Shown here piece after piece: positions 1-8,433 of a DNA stretch of 64,000 bases. Each line of letters opens with the position of its first letter. The first letter of the stretch is position 1. Made by a program: the position numbers and the translations under genes. The notes under the pieces were generated by a model. The model did not search any database, was not told the DNA's origin, and saw nothing but the letters and a program-made list of their open reading frames with translations. The DNA is from Candidatus Thiosymbion ectosymbiont of Catanema sp. Cochon2018 (lineage in GTDB: Bacteria > Pseudomonadota > Gammaproteobacteria > Chromatiales > Chromatiaceae), in assembly GCA_011392765.1 (NCBI GenBank), contig WYCW01000001.1, forward strand, positions 310,001-374,000, written 5' to 3'.

Positions 1-1074
1 GGAGGTCGCAACCTCTACGGCGGCGCCCAACAGGTCCTCTACCTGATGGCGGGACTCGCGGACCGTGGTCATCGCAACATCCTCGTTTGTCCCGAGGGAA
101 GTGATCTGGCACCTGCGGCAGCAGCCTGCGCCGAGGTCCGTCCCTTCCCGATGAGGGGGGACCTGGACCTATGGTTCATCGCCAGGTTCCGCCGCTATCT
201 CCGCGGCTCCCGGCCGGATCTGGTGCACCTGCACGGGCGTATCGGCGCCGACGTAATGGGCGGCATCGCCTGTCGCCTGGAAGGCATACCGGTCGTCCAC
301 TCGCGCCGCGTCGACAACCCGGAGCCCCGCTGGGTGGTAGCCCTCAAGTACCGCCTTCACGACCGGGTAATCGCTATCTCGGAAGGCATCGGGCAGGTGT
401 TGCTCACCGCGGGCCTGCCTGCGGAAAAACTGCGCCTGGTGCGCAGCGCGGTGGATTCAAAGCACTTCGACCGTCCCTGCAGCCGGGAGCTCTTGATCCG
501 CGAGTTAGGAGTCCCCGCGCAGGCGCGGTCGATCGGCATCGTCGCCCAGCTGATCGCCCGCAAGGGGCATCGCTTTCTGATCGAGGCCCTACCGCCTCTG
601 GTCGAGGAATTTCCGCACTTGTGGGTACTCATCTTCGGTAAGGGTCCCCTGGAGCGGGATTTGCGCCGCCACGTTACGAGGATGGGACTCGGGAATCAGG
701 TGCGATTCGTCGGGTTCCGGGAGGACTTGCCGGACCTGCTCCCCTGCCTGGAGCTGCTGGTCCATCCCGCTACCAGGGAAGGTCTGGGGGTGTCCCTACT
801 TCAGGCGGCGAGCGCCGGCGTACCCATCGTGGCCAGCGCCGCCGGCGGCATCCCGGAGGCGGTCCATCATGGAATCAATGGATTGCTGGTACCGCCGGAG
901 GACCCCCAGGCGCTGGGTACGGCCGTGGCGACGTTGCTACACGACGGACGACTCGCCCGGCGGCTGGGATCTGCGGGCAAGGACCTGATGCGCAACGAGT
1001 TTTCCATAAACGCAATGGTGGAGGGAAACCTAGCGGTCTACCATGAGCTGCTGGCGAAGGCCGTTCGCACTTGA
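1..1074 (+). CDS. Glycosyltransferase family 4 (5' end outside window)
   Basis: Transfers a sugar from a nucleotide-sugar donor, probably in cell-surface polysaccharide or LPS assembly at the cytoplasmic membrane. The reading frame is open from base 1: the 15 codons before the first ATG (base 46) read GGRNLYGGAQQVLYL, which is the typical GT4 N-terminal glycine-rich loop followed by a helix. The real start therefore lies upstream and the ATG at 46 is internal. The second Rossmann half shows the donor-binding features of GT-B enzymes: GIVAQLIARKGH, then VRFVGFREDLPDLL, then HPATREGLGVSLLQAASAGVPIVAS with the E-x7-E type region, then GGIPEAV and a GLLVPPEDP loop. The acceptor cannot be told from sequence. 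No downstream partner gene is obvious. Confidence 0.88.
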   Translation, partial: GGRNLYGGAQQVLYLMAGLADRGHRNILVCPEGSDLAPAAAACAEVRPFPMRGDLDLWFIARFRRYLRGSRPDLVHLHGRIGADVMGGIACRLEGIPVVHSRRVDNPEPRWVVALKYRLHDRVIAISEGIGQVLLTAGLPAEKLRLVRSAVDSKHFDRPCSRELLIRELGVPAQARSIGIVAQLIARKGHRFLIEALPPLVEEFPHLWVLIFGKGPLERDLRRHVTRMGLGNQVRFVGFREDLPDLLPCLELLVHPATREGLGVSLLQAASAGVPIVASAAGGIPEAVHHGINGLLVPPEDPQALGTAVATLLHDGRLARRLGSAGKDLMRNEFSINAMVEGNLAVYHELLAKAVRT

Positions 1075-1287
1075 AAAATCCCTGCCGTGGGATCTTTCAA
1101 TACGCGAAGTCAAACGTGTGCTTTCGACTTCGCTTCCTATTCGACCGGTTATCCGATTGAATAGAAAGACACCCTTGCCCCACACGGGTGCCTTGAATGT
1201 TTCAAGGTGCCCTCAAACCGCTTGGCCACTGCAGGGAGAACAAGGACGCGCAACCCGCAGTCGGTGAACACCGGAGGAGAGACGACC

Positions 1288-1701
1288 ATGCCGAAAGTCA
1301 CCCTGTCAACCGAACTGCCGGCCAGCGCCGGAAGCGTATGGAATCTAATCGGCGGCTTCAATGCTCTACCCGACTGGCACCCGGCGATCTCGAAATCCGA
1401 GCTGTCGGATGACGGTTCCAAACGTACTTTGCACGTAGTGGGAGGCGGATCGATTGTCGAGCAGCTCGAAACCACCGGCGAGGGGCATAGATACAGCTAT
1501 TCCGTTCTCAAAAGTTTGCTGCCGGTGCCCAATTACGGTGGTGCCATTGCCGTCAAGCCGAACGCCGACAACAGTGGCTGCACGGTCGAGTGGTCGGGGG
1601 ACTTTCAGGCCTTGGATGTACCCGATAACCAAGCTATTAGGATCATCCAGGGAATCTATCAGTTGGGTCTCGACAACCTGAGCAGGCTCTTCGGGGTCTA
1701 G
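1288..1701 (+). CDS. SRPBCC / polyketide-cyclase-like small protein
   Basis: A 137-residue protein of the START/SRPBCC helix-grip fold, a hydrophobic-pocket family with varied ligands. The start is the ATG at 1288 because a good ribosome binding site (ggagga, 1273-1278) sits 9 nt upstream; an earlier in-frame ATG at 1207 has none. Family signs are the opening pattern VTLSTELPASAGSVWNLIGGF with DWHPAI, then a mid-protein beta pattern (GGGSIVEQLE, YSYSVLKS.LPVPNY, CTVEWSGDF), and a C-terminal long helix IIQGIYQLGLDNL. This matches the MxaD/Bet v1-like branch usually annotated as polyketide cyclase/dehydrase. The ligand and pathway are unknown, and it appears to stand alone. Confidence 0.75.
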   Translation: MPKVTLSTELPASAGSVWNLIGGFNALPDWHPAISKSELSDDGSKRTLHVVGGGSIVEQLETTGEGHRYSYSVLKSLLPVPNYGGAIAVKPNADNSGCTVEWSGDFQALDVPDNQAIRIIQGIYQLGLDNLSRLFGV

Positions 1702-1913
1702 GGACTGCGGCCGATCGACTCAGGGACGCGGTGCCCTTAAATCAGATGAAGGAAAACCAGAATACCGATAAAGCTCGGACTCTGGGTTGAGTTCAGCTAT
1801 CCATCGATCTCGCAGCCTTTGGGGAAGGTTACCCAAGAAACGACCCGAAAACGGATCTTGGCCTTGTTGCGGCAGGGACCTACCCTGACACGCAAAGCTC
1901 CGGCAGTGCGTAT

Positions 1914-4448
1914 ATGTATACTGATAATAAAATCCATTATGGAAACATATACGGACCTTTCACCGTAATTTTCTTCTTATCAGGCTGTGCCAGCCTAATT
2001 TACCAAGTGATATGGATGAGGGAATTATCACTTTTCTTTGGAAGCGATATCTATGCCGCCAGCATCACCTTGGCCGCATTTATGGGTGGACTTGCCCTGG
2101 GTGGTTATCTTGTCGGCCTATATGCCGACAAGATGCGATATCCCATTTTTTATTACGGGATCATTGAAATCGCAATCGGCACCTATGCATTCGTCTTCAG
2201 GCCGTTATTGGATTCTTTTGATCCCTTCATCGCAGCATCCTATACCACGCTATTCGATCCATCCCCGACCCTACACCACCTGACCAGATTCGGTATCGCA
2301 TCCATTATTTTAATCATTCCCACCATCTTGATGGGCACCACGCTGCCGATGGTTCTAAAGGCGTTCACCCACCGGCAAGACAAATTGGGTGAAACGACGG
2401 GACACTTCTATGCGATCAACACGTTCGGGGCCTTGTCCGGAGTTCTCTTAGCGGGTTTTGTCTTGATGCCTAAGCTGGGATTATCTAGTACCAATCTGGT
2501 TGCAGTGATCATGAACTTGAGCATTGGGTCGATGAGCATTCTGCTCCAGGCCAAGTGCTTCCAAAAAACGGATTCCAAAGGCTTACAATTCCATCAATCC
2601 GGCGCAATTTATACTGTCGAGGTAGACTCGAAAGCCTCTGGCATAGACTCCGATCGAGTCAAGACGGCCTTTATCGCTATCGGCATTTCCGGATTCGGAG
2701 GGCTTGCCCTGGAAGTCATCTGGACCCGCGTACTCATCCAGAGCTTCAGCGCAACGGTTTATTCATTCAGCATCATGCTGGTATGTTTTTTGCTTGGAAT
2801 CGCCGTAGGAAGTAAGGTAATTTCACGACAGATCGACTCATCGAAGACAGCAATCAAGCTCTTTGCGAAGATCGAAATCGGTATTGGTCTATCGGTCGTG
2901 CTCCTGGCCGGTCTCTCCTTTGCCGTACCCAGGTTGTTCGGGAATTTCGTATGGGGATTGACCAATCTATCACCTGAATTATTCGGTTTTGCTTCCGTTC
3001 TCGGGGCATTCACCCTATCGCTTATCGTCATATTACCTTCCACCATCTTGCTGGGAGCGGCATTCCCCGCCGCGTTGAAGGCCTACAATCTGGAATTATC
3101 GGCAACCGGTAAAGATTCCGGCCGTATACTATTTATAAATACCATCGGTTCCGTATTGGGGGCCCTGGTGACTGGTCTGGTCATCATTCCGTTGATCGGA
3201 AGCAGATCCGCCATGTTATTATTGAGCATGGTGTTTCTCCTAAACGGCATCTATATTCAAAGACTTATCTCAGACGGACTCACTCATGCGCTGAGGAAAT
3301 TTGCCGTTCCCACTACCCTGTCCATCCTATTGATTGTAATCGTTGCATTCATGCCCTATCGGGCCGTTTTAAATTACAATATGCAGAAAGATACGCGACA
3401 CCACATACTCTATCATTCGGAAGGTGTTTCAGGATTCGTAGATATTATCAGAACCTCGAGTGGTGAAACCGTCCTTTCGATCAATGGCAACAGAGAAGCG
3501 GATAACTCACTCAGGCAGCTTCGTCACTTCATCCTCAAGGCCCATCTACCCTTACTCTTATCATCCGGTGCTCAGGAGGTACTTGTGGTTGGTCTGGGCT
3601 TGGGCATCACGACCTCCTCCTTATTGAAACACCCGAATGTCAAGAGAGTCGATGTCGTCGAGTTGTCACCGGATATCGTCGACGCGCAACGATACATATC
3701 GGATATCAATGGAGATGTCCTTTCCGATCCAAGGGTCCATCTTCGCATCGACGACGGCAGGAATTTCCTGAAATTTACGGAGAATCGTTATGACCTGATC
3801 ACGGCGGATCCCATCCATCCCAGGATTTCCGGGGTTGGGATGCTATACACCAAGGAGTATTATCAATTGATCTTCGATAGGCTGAAAGATAGTGGCACGG
3901 TACTCCAGTGGATGCCGGTCTATTCGATTTCCCAAGAGTCTTTTGTCACCGCAGTGCGAACGATGACGGAGGTATTTCCCTATACTTCGGTATGGTACAT
4001 CCCCGGACACACCTTATTGTTGAGTGCCAAAACAAAAAAAGCGATATTCGATTACGAAACCTTGCGGTCCAAATTTTCAGACCAAAAGATCGCTTCGGAT
4101 TTAAAGACCATCGGCATCGGAAATATGCTGGACCTGTTGCAATTACAAATCCTATCTCCCGTTCAATTACAAAAACTCTTGGACCGGGAACCCATGAAAA
4201 TAATCAATACGGAAGACCTGCCGTACCTGGAATACCATACCCCCTTCGAGTTTTTGACACCACCGGCAGTCATTTTGAAATGGCTATTAGCCTATTCTCA
4301 AACCGATGGCAGATCGATTGAAAATGCCCCGGCTGGATTCGTCGACTGCCTAGTCGATGCCCAGGAAACCTATCGGACTCTGATACAAAGCCGGCGGAGG
4401 AAGAGTTGGCCGCAAATCATTTGCGCTCCCACGCTCCACAGACTGTGA
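1914..4448 (+). CDS. Membrane-fused spermidine-synthase-like protein
   Basis: An 844-residue protein. Residues 1 to about 480 are a chain of hydrophobic helices carrying repeated small-residue transporter-like patterns (SGCASLIYQVIWMRELSLFFG, and again SGFGGLALEVIWTRVL; GTTLPMVLKAF and GAAFPAALKAY). The protein thus looks like two tandem halves. Residues of about 500-760 are a SpeE-like aminopropyltransferase/methyltransferase fold: VLVVGLGLGITTSSLL (SAM motif I), VDVVELSPDIV (acidic ribose-binding end), DDGRNFL, DLITADPIHP and LYTKEYYQLI. Such fused proteins are common in deltaproteobacteria, planctomycetes and some gammaproteobacteria; most have no proven substrate. Base composition is AT-richer than the flanking genes. 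No speD/speE neighbour is present, so a polyamine role is not assured. Confidence 0.8.
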   Translation: MYTDNKIHYGNIYGPFTVIFFLSGCASLIYQVIWMRELSLFFGSDIYAASITLAAFMGGLALGGYLVGLYADKMRYPIFYYGIIEIAIGTYAFVFRPLLDSFDPFIAASYTTLFDPSPTLHHLTRFGIASIILIIPTILMGTTLPMVLKAFTHRQDKLGETTGHFYAINTFGALSGVLLAGFVLMPKLGLSSTNLVAVIMNLSIGSMSILLQAKCFQKTDSKGLQFHQSGAIYTVEVDSKASGIDSDRVKTAFIAIGISGFGGLALEVIWTRVLIQSFSATVYSFSIMLVCFLLGIAVGSKVISRQIDSSKTAIKLFAKIEIGIGLSVVLLAGLSFAVPRLFGNFVWGLTNLSPELFGFASVLGAFTLSLIVILPSTILLGAAFPAALKAYNLELSATGKDSGRILFINTIGSVLGALVTGLVIIPLIGSRSAMLLLSMVFLLNGIYIQRLISDGLTHALRKFAVPTTLSILLIVIVAFMPYRAVLNYNMQKDTRHHILYHSEGVSGFVDIIRTSSGETVLSINGNREADNSLRQLRHFILKAHLPLLLSSGAQEVLVVGLGLGITTSSLLKHPNVKRVDVVELSPDIVDAQRYISDINGDVLSDPRVHLRIDDGRNFLKFTENRYDLITADPIHPRISGVGMLYTKEYYQLIFDRLKDSGTVLQWMPVYSISQESFVTAVRTMTEVFPYTSVWYIPGHTLLLSAKTKKAIFDYETLRSKFSDQKIASDLKTIGIGNMLDLLQLQILSPVQLQKLLDREPMKIINTEDLPYLEYHTPFEFLTPPAVILKWLLAYSQTDGRSIENAPAGFVDCLVDAQETYRTLIQSRRRKSWPQIICAPTLHRL

Positions 4449-4779
4449 AAGTATTCGCCTTTTCCGGCATCGGGGGGACGAAATTGACGTGTCTCACGCT
4501 AAGTTTTACGGTAGTGTTCCAACTTTGTTTCTCGGGGTTCAAATAGATATGCTAATCAATATCTTGCGCCTCTGGAACAACAGAGTTACAACACTACCCT
4601 CCGGTTGCGCCAGCCAAAAGTCCACTGCGGTCACTCGGCCGTTGGTTTGTTGGATACTCGGAGCCATGGTCCCCAGGGACCTTCCGGTTGCATTGATAGG
4701 TACGGGCCATCCCTAGCCTTTTGCCCATGCGGGCAATGTCGATGAGTGTCGGGGCCAGATCAGTGTAGACGAACGTGCC
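4449..4779. other. Intergenic stretch with one short inverted-repeat element
   Basis: No convincing gene. The left part holds the 4510-4598 inverted repeat listed separately. The remainder has short open frames on both strands without ribosome binding sites or recognisable motifs. It separates two genes that point toward each other. Confidence 0.5.
4510..4598. repeat. 89-bp inverted-repeat element (MITE-like)
   Basis: The ends are GGTAGTGTTCCAACTTTGTT and, on the other strand, GGTAGTGTTGTAACTCTGTT: 20 bp with three mismatches. There is no coding content. No target duplication is visible (flanks ttttac and ctccgg). No second copy was noticed in this window, so mobility is inferred only from the structure. 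Confidence 0.5.
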
Positions 4780-6555
4780 CTAAATATACTGTCGAATCGG
4801 TCCAACGGGGGATCGGGCGTTGGCATCGAGCAACGCTGGAAGCACAGATCGTGTGTAGGGGTTAGTTAAGCAACCCTTGCATTCGAGCACGAGGTCAGAG
4901 GTTAGCGCCAAACGTTCGCGTTTGGGAAAGTCTGTCTCGTTTTCCGCGTGAACGACGTTCTGCGCCAAAACACAAAGACCTCCCCTGCTCAGGGCCCCAT
5001 CCAATGCCTCCCACGCCTCCCGATGCCGATTATGAAATGTAAGTACCAATCTTCCCGACGGTTTCAATGTCCTAGCCGTCTCCTGCATGATTCCGGCCAG
5101 AATTTCGCCGTAATCCGACCCATTGCGACCAACCATCCGGTTCGGAACCGCCTCCCGATCGGTCGCCGGTGCTTTTGGTACCGGCAGACCACAGGCATAC
5201 CCGAAGGCCAGCAGCAGCCGCGAAAGCTCACTGTATTGAACACTGTCGAAATAGGGCGGGTCCGTGACTACGATGTCTACGGACTGGTTTGGCACCGGTT
5301 GCCGTTCGCTCGACCCCAGGGTTACTTTTGCCTTGTTCGAACCGCTAAACCACCGAGCAGCGCGGATAGCCTGTGCGATCCGCCTGTGTAATGTACCGCG
5401 GCCCAGAGAAGCCAATGGGTTGACCTCCGCCGCCAATACGACACGGCTGTAGTGATGGTTGGCACCAACCTCGTAGACCTTGAGATACCGGGGATCCCAG
5501 CGTGCTGCATAGCCGGCCATCTCGGCAAAGCCCATGACCGCCACACGCAACCGCTGGGCCACACTTTCGCAGTCCGTGACTTCTTGAATAGCCTTCAAAG
5601 CAGCTTCAACGATTCGTAGCTGGCGTTCAGGATAAAGGTCGCGCCACGTTCGATAGCCCCAATTGCGGAGGGCATTGGTCTCGATGCCTTCGGGGATAGG
5701 GAAGTCCAGCCGGTTACCAATCTTGCTGGTTCGGCGGTAGTGAAGGGGAATACCGCCCGGCATGAACCCCATTTTGCCGTTTCGTCGCACCTGCGCCAGC
5801 ACCGGCATCCAGGGGGCACGATAGAGCATGTCCGCCCCTAGAGTGATATTGGCTTGGCAGTGCACACATCCAACGGCCAACCGTCGAATCCGTGGGGTTA
5901 TGACGTTGCCGGGGAACAGATAGCTGCACTTATCGCAACGGTTCGGGAGAGCGGGCCATCGGCCATGAGTGGCAGCACCGCAGGCGGGGCAGCCATACCA
6001 CCCTCCCGTCGGATGCCCGGTAATACGTTTATCCAGGGCCAGAAGTACGGTGGGATAGAGGAAATTCGGCCTGGTACATGCCGAACACTCGATGCGACGT
6101 ACATGAAGCTGGCAAATGGCTTCCGTTCCGCCTTCATCTCCGGGCACTGCATACAGGTGCGGACCAAGCGGTGCAATACACTCCAAGAGCCGCTGGCCCG
6201 CTTTTTCTAATTGGTCCGGATCCACAGGGCGGAGGGTCGCCTCCAAGCCGAAGGCCACCCACGGGTTGATGTCTTGAGCGTAGACGGTCAGGCCGCGTCG
6301 TGCCGCCTCCACCGCTACTGTCCCCCCACCTGCCATAGGATCCGACACAATGATGTCCTCACCCATCTGCTCGATGGCCCGGTCGAGGAGGCTTCCGATG
6401 ACGGCATGGGACCGTCGCGCCCACCAACGGTAGGTCGAGATTGTGGGATACCAGCGTTCCCGGTTCCGCTGCTCCTTGCGAACGGTCTCGGAGAGGCCTT
6501 CCCAATCGATGCCTGAAGTCAGGATCTCCGCCACCTGGTTGTTGCCTCTCCTCAC
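4780..6555 (-). CDS. Zn-ribbon adenine-specific DNA methyltransferase (COG1743/DUF1156 type), DISARM-like operon
   Basis: Predicted SAM-dependent N6-adenine or N4-cytosine DNA methylase, presumably marking self DNA for the linked defence system. The frame is open up to 6768, but the start is best placed at GTG 6555, which overlaps the DrmB stop as GTGA; the longer N-terminus would be an out-of-frame reading of drmB. That gives 591 residues. Seen in order: WYPTISTYRWWARRSHAVI, SAM-binding DPMAGGGT near residue 70, then three Cys pairs (CSAC, CPAC, CDKC and CVHC) forming the Zn-ribbon insert, and catalytic DPPYFDSVQY near residue 431 followed by SELSRLLLAFGYACG. COG1743 members are usually longer. 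Last gene of the four-gene operon. Specificity is unknown. Confidence 0.85.
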   Translation of the reverse strand: MRRGNNQVAEILTSGIDWEGLSETVRKEQRNRERWYPTISTYRWWARRSHAVIGSLLDRAIEQMGEDIIVSDPMAGGGTVAVEAARRGLTVYAQDINPWVAFGLEATLRPVDPDQLEKAGQRLLECIAPLGPHLYAVPGDEGGTEAICQLHVRRIECSACTRPNFLYPTVLLALDKRITGHPTGGWYGCPACGAATHGRWPALPNRCDKCSYLFPGNVITPRIRRLAVGCVHCQANITLGADMLYRAPWMPVLAQVRRNGKMGFMPGGIPLHYRRTSKIGNRLDFPIPEGIETNALRNWGYRTWRDLYPERQLRIVEAALKAIQEVTDCESVAQRLRVAVMGFAEMAGYAARWDPRYLKVYEVGANHHYSRVVLAAEVNPLASLGRGTLHRRIAQAIRAARWFSGSNKAKVTLGSSERQPVPNQSVDIVVTDPPYFDSVQYSELSRLLLAFGYACGLPVPKAPATDREAVPNRMVGRNGSDYGEILAGIMQETARTLKPSGRLVLTFHNRHREAWEALDGALSRGGLCVLAQNVVHAENETDFPKRERLALTSDLVLECKGCLTNPYTRSVLPALLDANARSPVGPIRQYI

Positions 6556-8423
6556 CCCCAATACCCGACCGAGATTGGCCCGAAGGGCAGTGCGCCAAGT
6601 CCCTCGCCGGCTACGGGTCCCCCGTAGAGCGTCGAGCGCGAGAGCTCCCCGTTGAAGGTAGGGCAATTGTATTCTCGATGAAGACATCCCACGCAGGCAG
6701 CCCCACCATCCGAGCAAAAGGGATCGAACACGCAATCCACGCCACCCTGGTAGGCGGCTTCCAACCATTCCTGGAGGCGCTGCTCGAAGAGAGTCAGCAG
6801 CCCACCGACCTTGGTATCCGTGTAGCGGTTGGCATACAGTACACAGGCAAGCCCCTCCGGGAGGAGATATTCACCGAGGCTCTGGGGGGCATAGCCGCTC
6901 CATTCGATGTGGCGGAGGAAGATGTGGCTCAGGGAGTGCAACAGCGTTCGGACGGCAGAGGCTTCCGGCTTCGCGTAGGCCGACTCGCCGGGCCGCTGTC
7001 GGAGTCCGGGGATGGCCCGATACAACCAAGCCCAGGTACCTTGTTCGTCAGCTGGCACGACCGTCTTTGTAATCCTATTGCGGTTCAGCCAGTCGCATAC
7101 CATCACGGGGTCGAGCTGGAAATAGAGGGCCTCTGTAGTAGTCACCACCGCATACAAGGGCGTGCGTCCGCCTTCAACCCGTGGGAAGGGATTGATGACG
7201 CTTTGTTCGGGCGCCTTGGTTACGCGGGTGTAGCCGACGGCGCAGATCCCGATGGGGAAATCTTCCACCGCCCGGAGGTCCCGTATTCCCAGCTTGCTGC
7301 CAGCATACTCAGCAGCCTTTTCGATCCTTTGCGCACCGGCATCATCTCCGCGGTGCCGCAAACGTTTGGCTGCCACCGGCACGGTCGTGGTTTCGAGGGA
7401 ATCCAGGAGGGCCACATGCTCCACCATCCGGCGCGAGATCTGGAGCGCCTCGTTGCTGGACGCGCCGGCAAGGCGCCGAATTTGTTCGGCATCTCCCTCC
7501 CGCTCTCGTGCGTTTGCTTGCTTCGCTCGCCATTTTTCGACGAGAGGGTGGTCCGGTTGCAGTTTCGCCAACTCACGTATGGCCTCATCCTCTCCCGCAA
7601 TATCTCCATTACTTGACGTCGAGCTTTTCAGATCTTTGAGCACCTCCGAAACCGGCCGGTCGAGCAGGCTCCAGGTCCGGGCGAGGATGAGAGGCCGCGC
7701 TTCCGGTCGATACAACTCGGCGAGGCGCTGCTGCTCGAAGTTGACGAACGGCGTCACCCAGGGACGATAAACCGCGGGATCCGTCACCGCGAAGAAACGC
7801 ATCCTGCGCTCCTTGTCTTCCTCCGCGTGCTCGCTGAAGCTGCACTCACAGGGATTCTGACGCGGGTGGGCAATTTCCGCACCGCCGCACAACCGACACC
7901 GCCAGCGGGCGGTGAATACTCGGCCGGTATCGTCGAAGTACAGACCCTTGGTACCGTGAACGAGACATCCTTTCCGATTGATATAGGCCTGTTCGAGACG
8001 GCCACAATTGTGGGCCTGAACGAAAGAGAACTGGGCGAGATAGCCGCCACAATCTTGTTCCGGACAGCTTCCGGCGCGTTGGTGACTGCGTTTCAACTCG
8101 TCGAGAGAGTAGACCCGCCGGCATCGCTGGCATTGGAAGGTCTTCGGATAGGGCTCGAACCTGACGTTCGTCGGGCGACCGATGACGAAGTGCTTCTGAA
8201 TCGAGCCGGCATCTCTGATTTCGGGGTAGGCATCGACCTGCCAGTCATGATGCCAATTCCGCAGCGTGTCCATGAGGACCTCGGCCACCGCTTCCCGGTT
8301 TACATCCTGCTCTTCCTGGAATTCGAGGCCGGTGACCCGACAAAAACCATAAGTGTCGTGGGAAAAGACAGCGCCGGGTAGGTAGTTGTACAGGATCTGG
8401 ACCTTGCCGCGGGAAAATGTCAT
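6552..8423 (-). CDS. drmB: DISARM protein DrmB-like, DUF1998 domain
   Basis: A 623-residue partner of the DrmA helicase. DrmB carries DUF1998 and is a core component of DISARM phage-defence systems. The C-terminal DUF1998 region shows TLLHSLSHIFLRHIEWSG, EYLLPEGLACVLYANRY and a Cys-rich end (DPFCSD...CVGCLHREYNC). The N-terminal half has two further Cys clusters (CQRCRRVYSL...CPEQDCGG, then CRLCGG...CECSF), probably structural zinc sites. The ATG at 8423 has an aaggag ribosome binding site and lies 10 bp after the drmA stop. Its own stop overlaps the methylase GTG, so translation is coupled. The family is DUF1998; the name drmB rests on the adjacent DrmA-type helicase. Confidence 0.85.
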   Translation of the reverse strand: MTFSRGKVQILYNYLPGAVFSHDTYGFCRVTGLEFQEEQDVNREAVAEVLMDTLRNWHHDWQVDAYPEIRDAGSIQKHFVIGRPTNVRFEPYPKTFQCQRCRRVYSLDELKRSHQRAGSCPEQDCGGYLAQFSFVQAHNCGRLEQAYINRKGCLVHGTKGLYFDDTGRVFTARWRCRLCGGAEIAHPRQNPCECSFSEHAEEDKERRMRFFAVTDPAVYRPWVTPFVNFEQQRLAELYRPEARPLILARTWSLLDRPVSEVLKDLKSSTSSNGDIAGEDEAIRELAKLQPDHPLVEKWRAKQANAREREGDAEQIRRLAGASSNEALQISRRMVEHVALLDSLETTTVPVAAKRLRHRGDDAGAQRIEKAAEYAGSKLGIRDLRAVEDFPIGICAVGYTRVTKAPEQSVINPFPRVEGGRTPLYAVVTTTEALYFQLDPVMVCDWLNRNRITKTVVPADEQGTWAWLYRAIPGLRQRPGESAYAKPEASAVRTLLHSLSHIFLRHIEWSGYAPQSLGEYLLPEGLACVLYANRYTDTKVGGLLTLFEQRLQEWLEAAYQGGVDCVFDPFCSDGGAACVGCLHREYNCPTFNGELSRSTLYGGPVAGEGLGALPFGPISVGYWG

Positions 8424-8433
8424 GTGGGTCTCC

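Noticed and set aside
4489-4716. 75-codon open frame downstream of the spermidine-synthase-like gene
   Set aside because: It runs through the inverted-repeat element, has no ribosome binding site and no recognisable motif.
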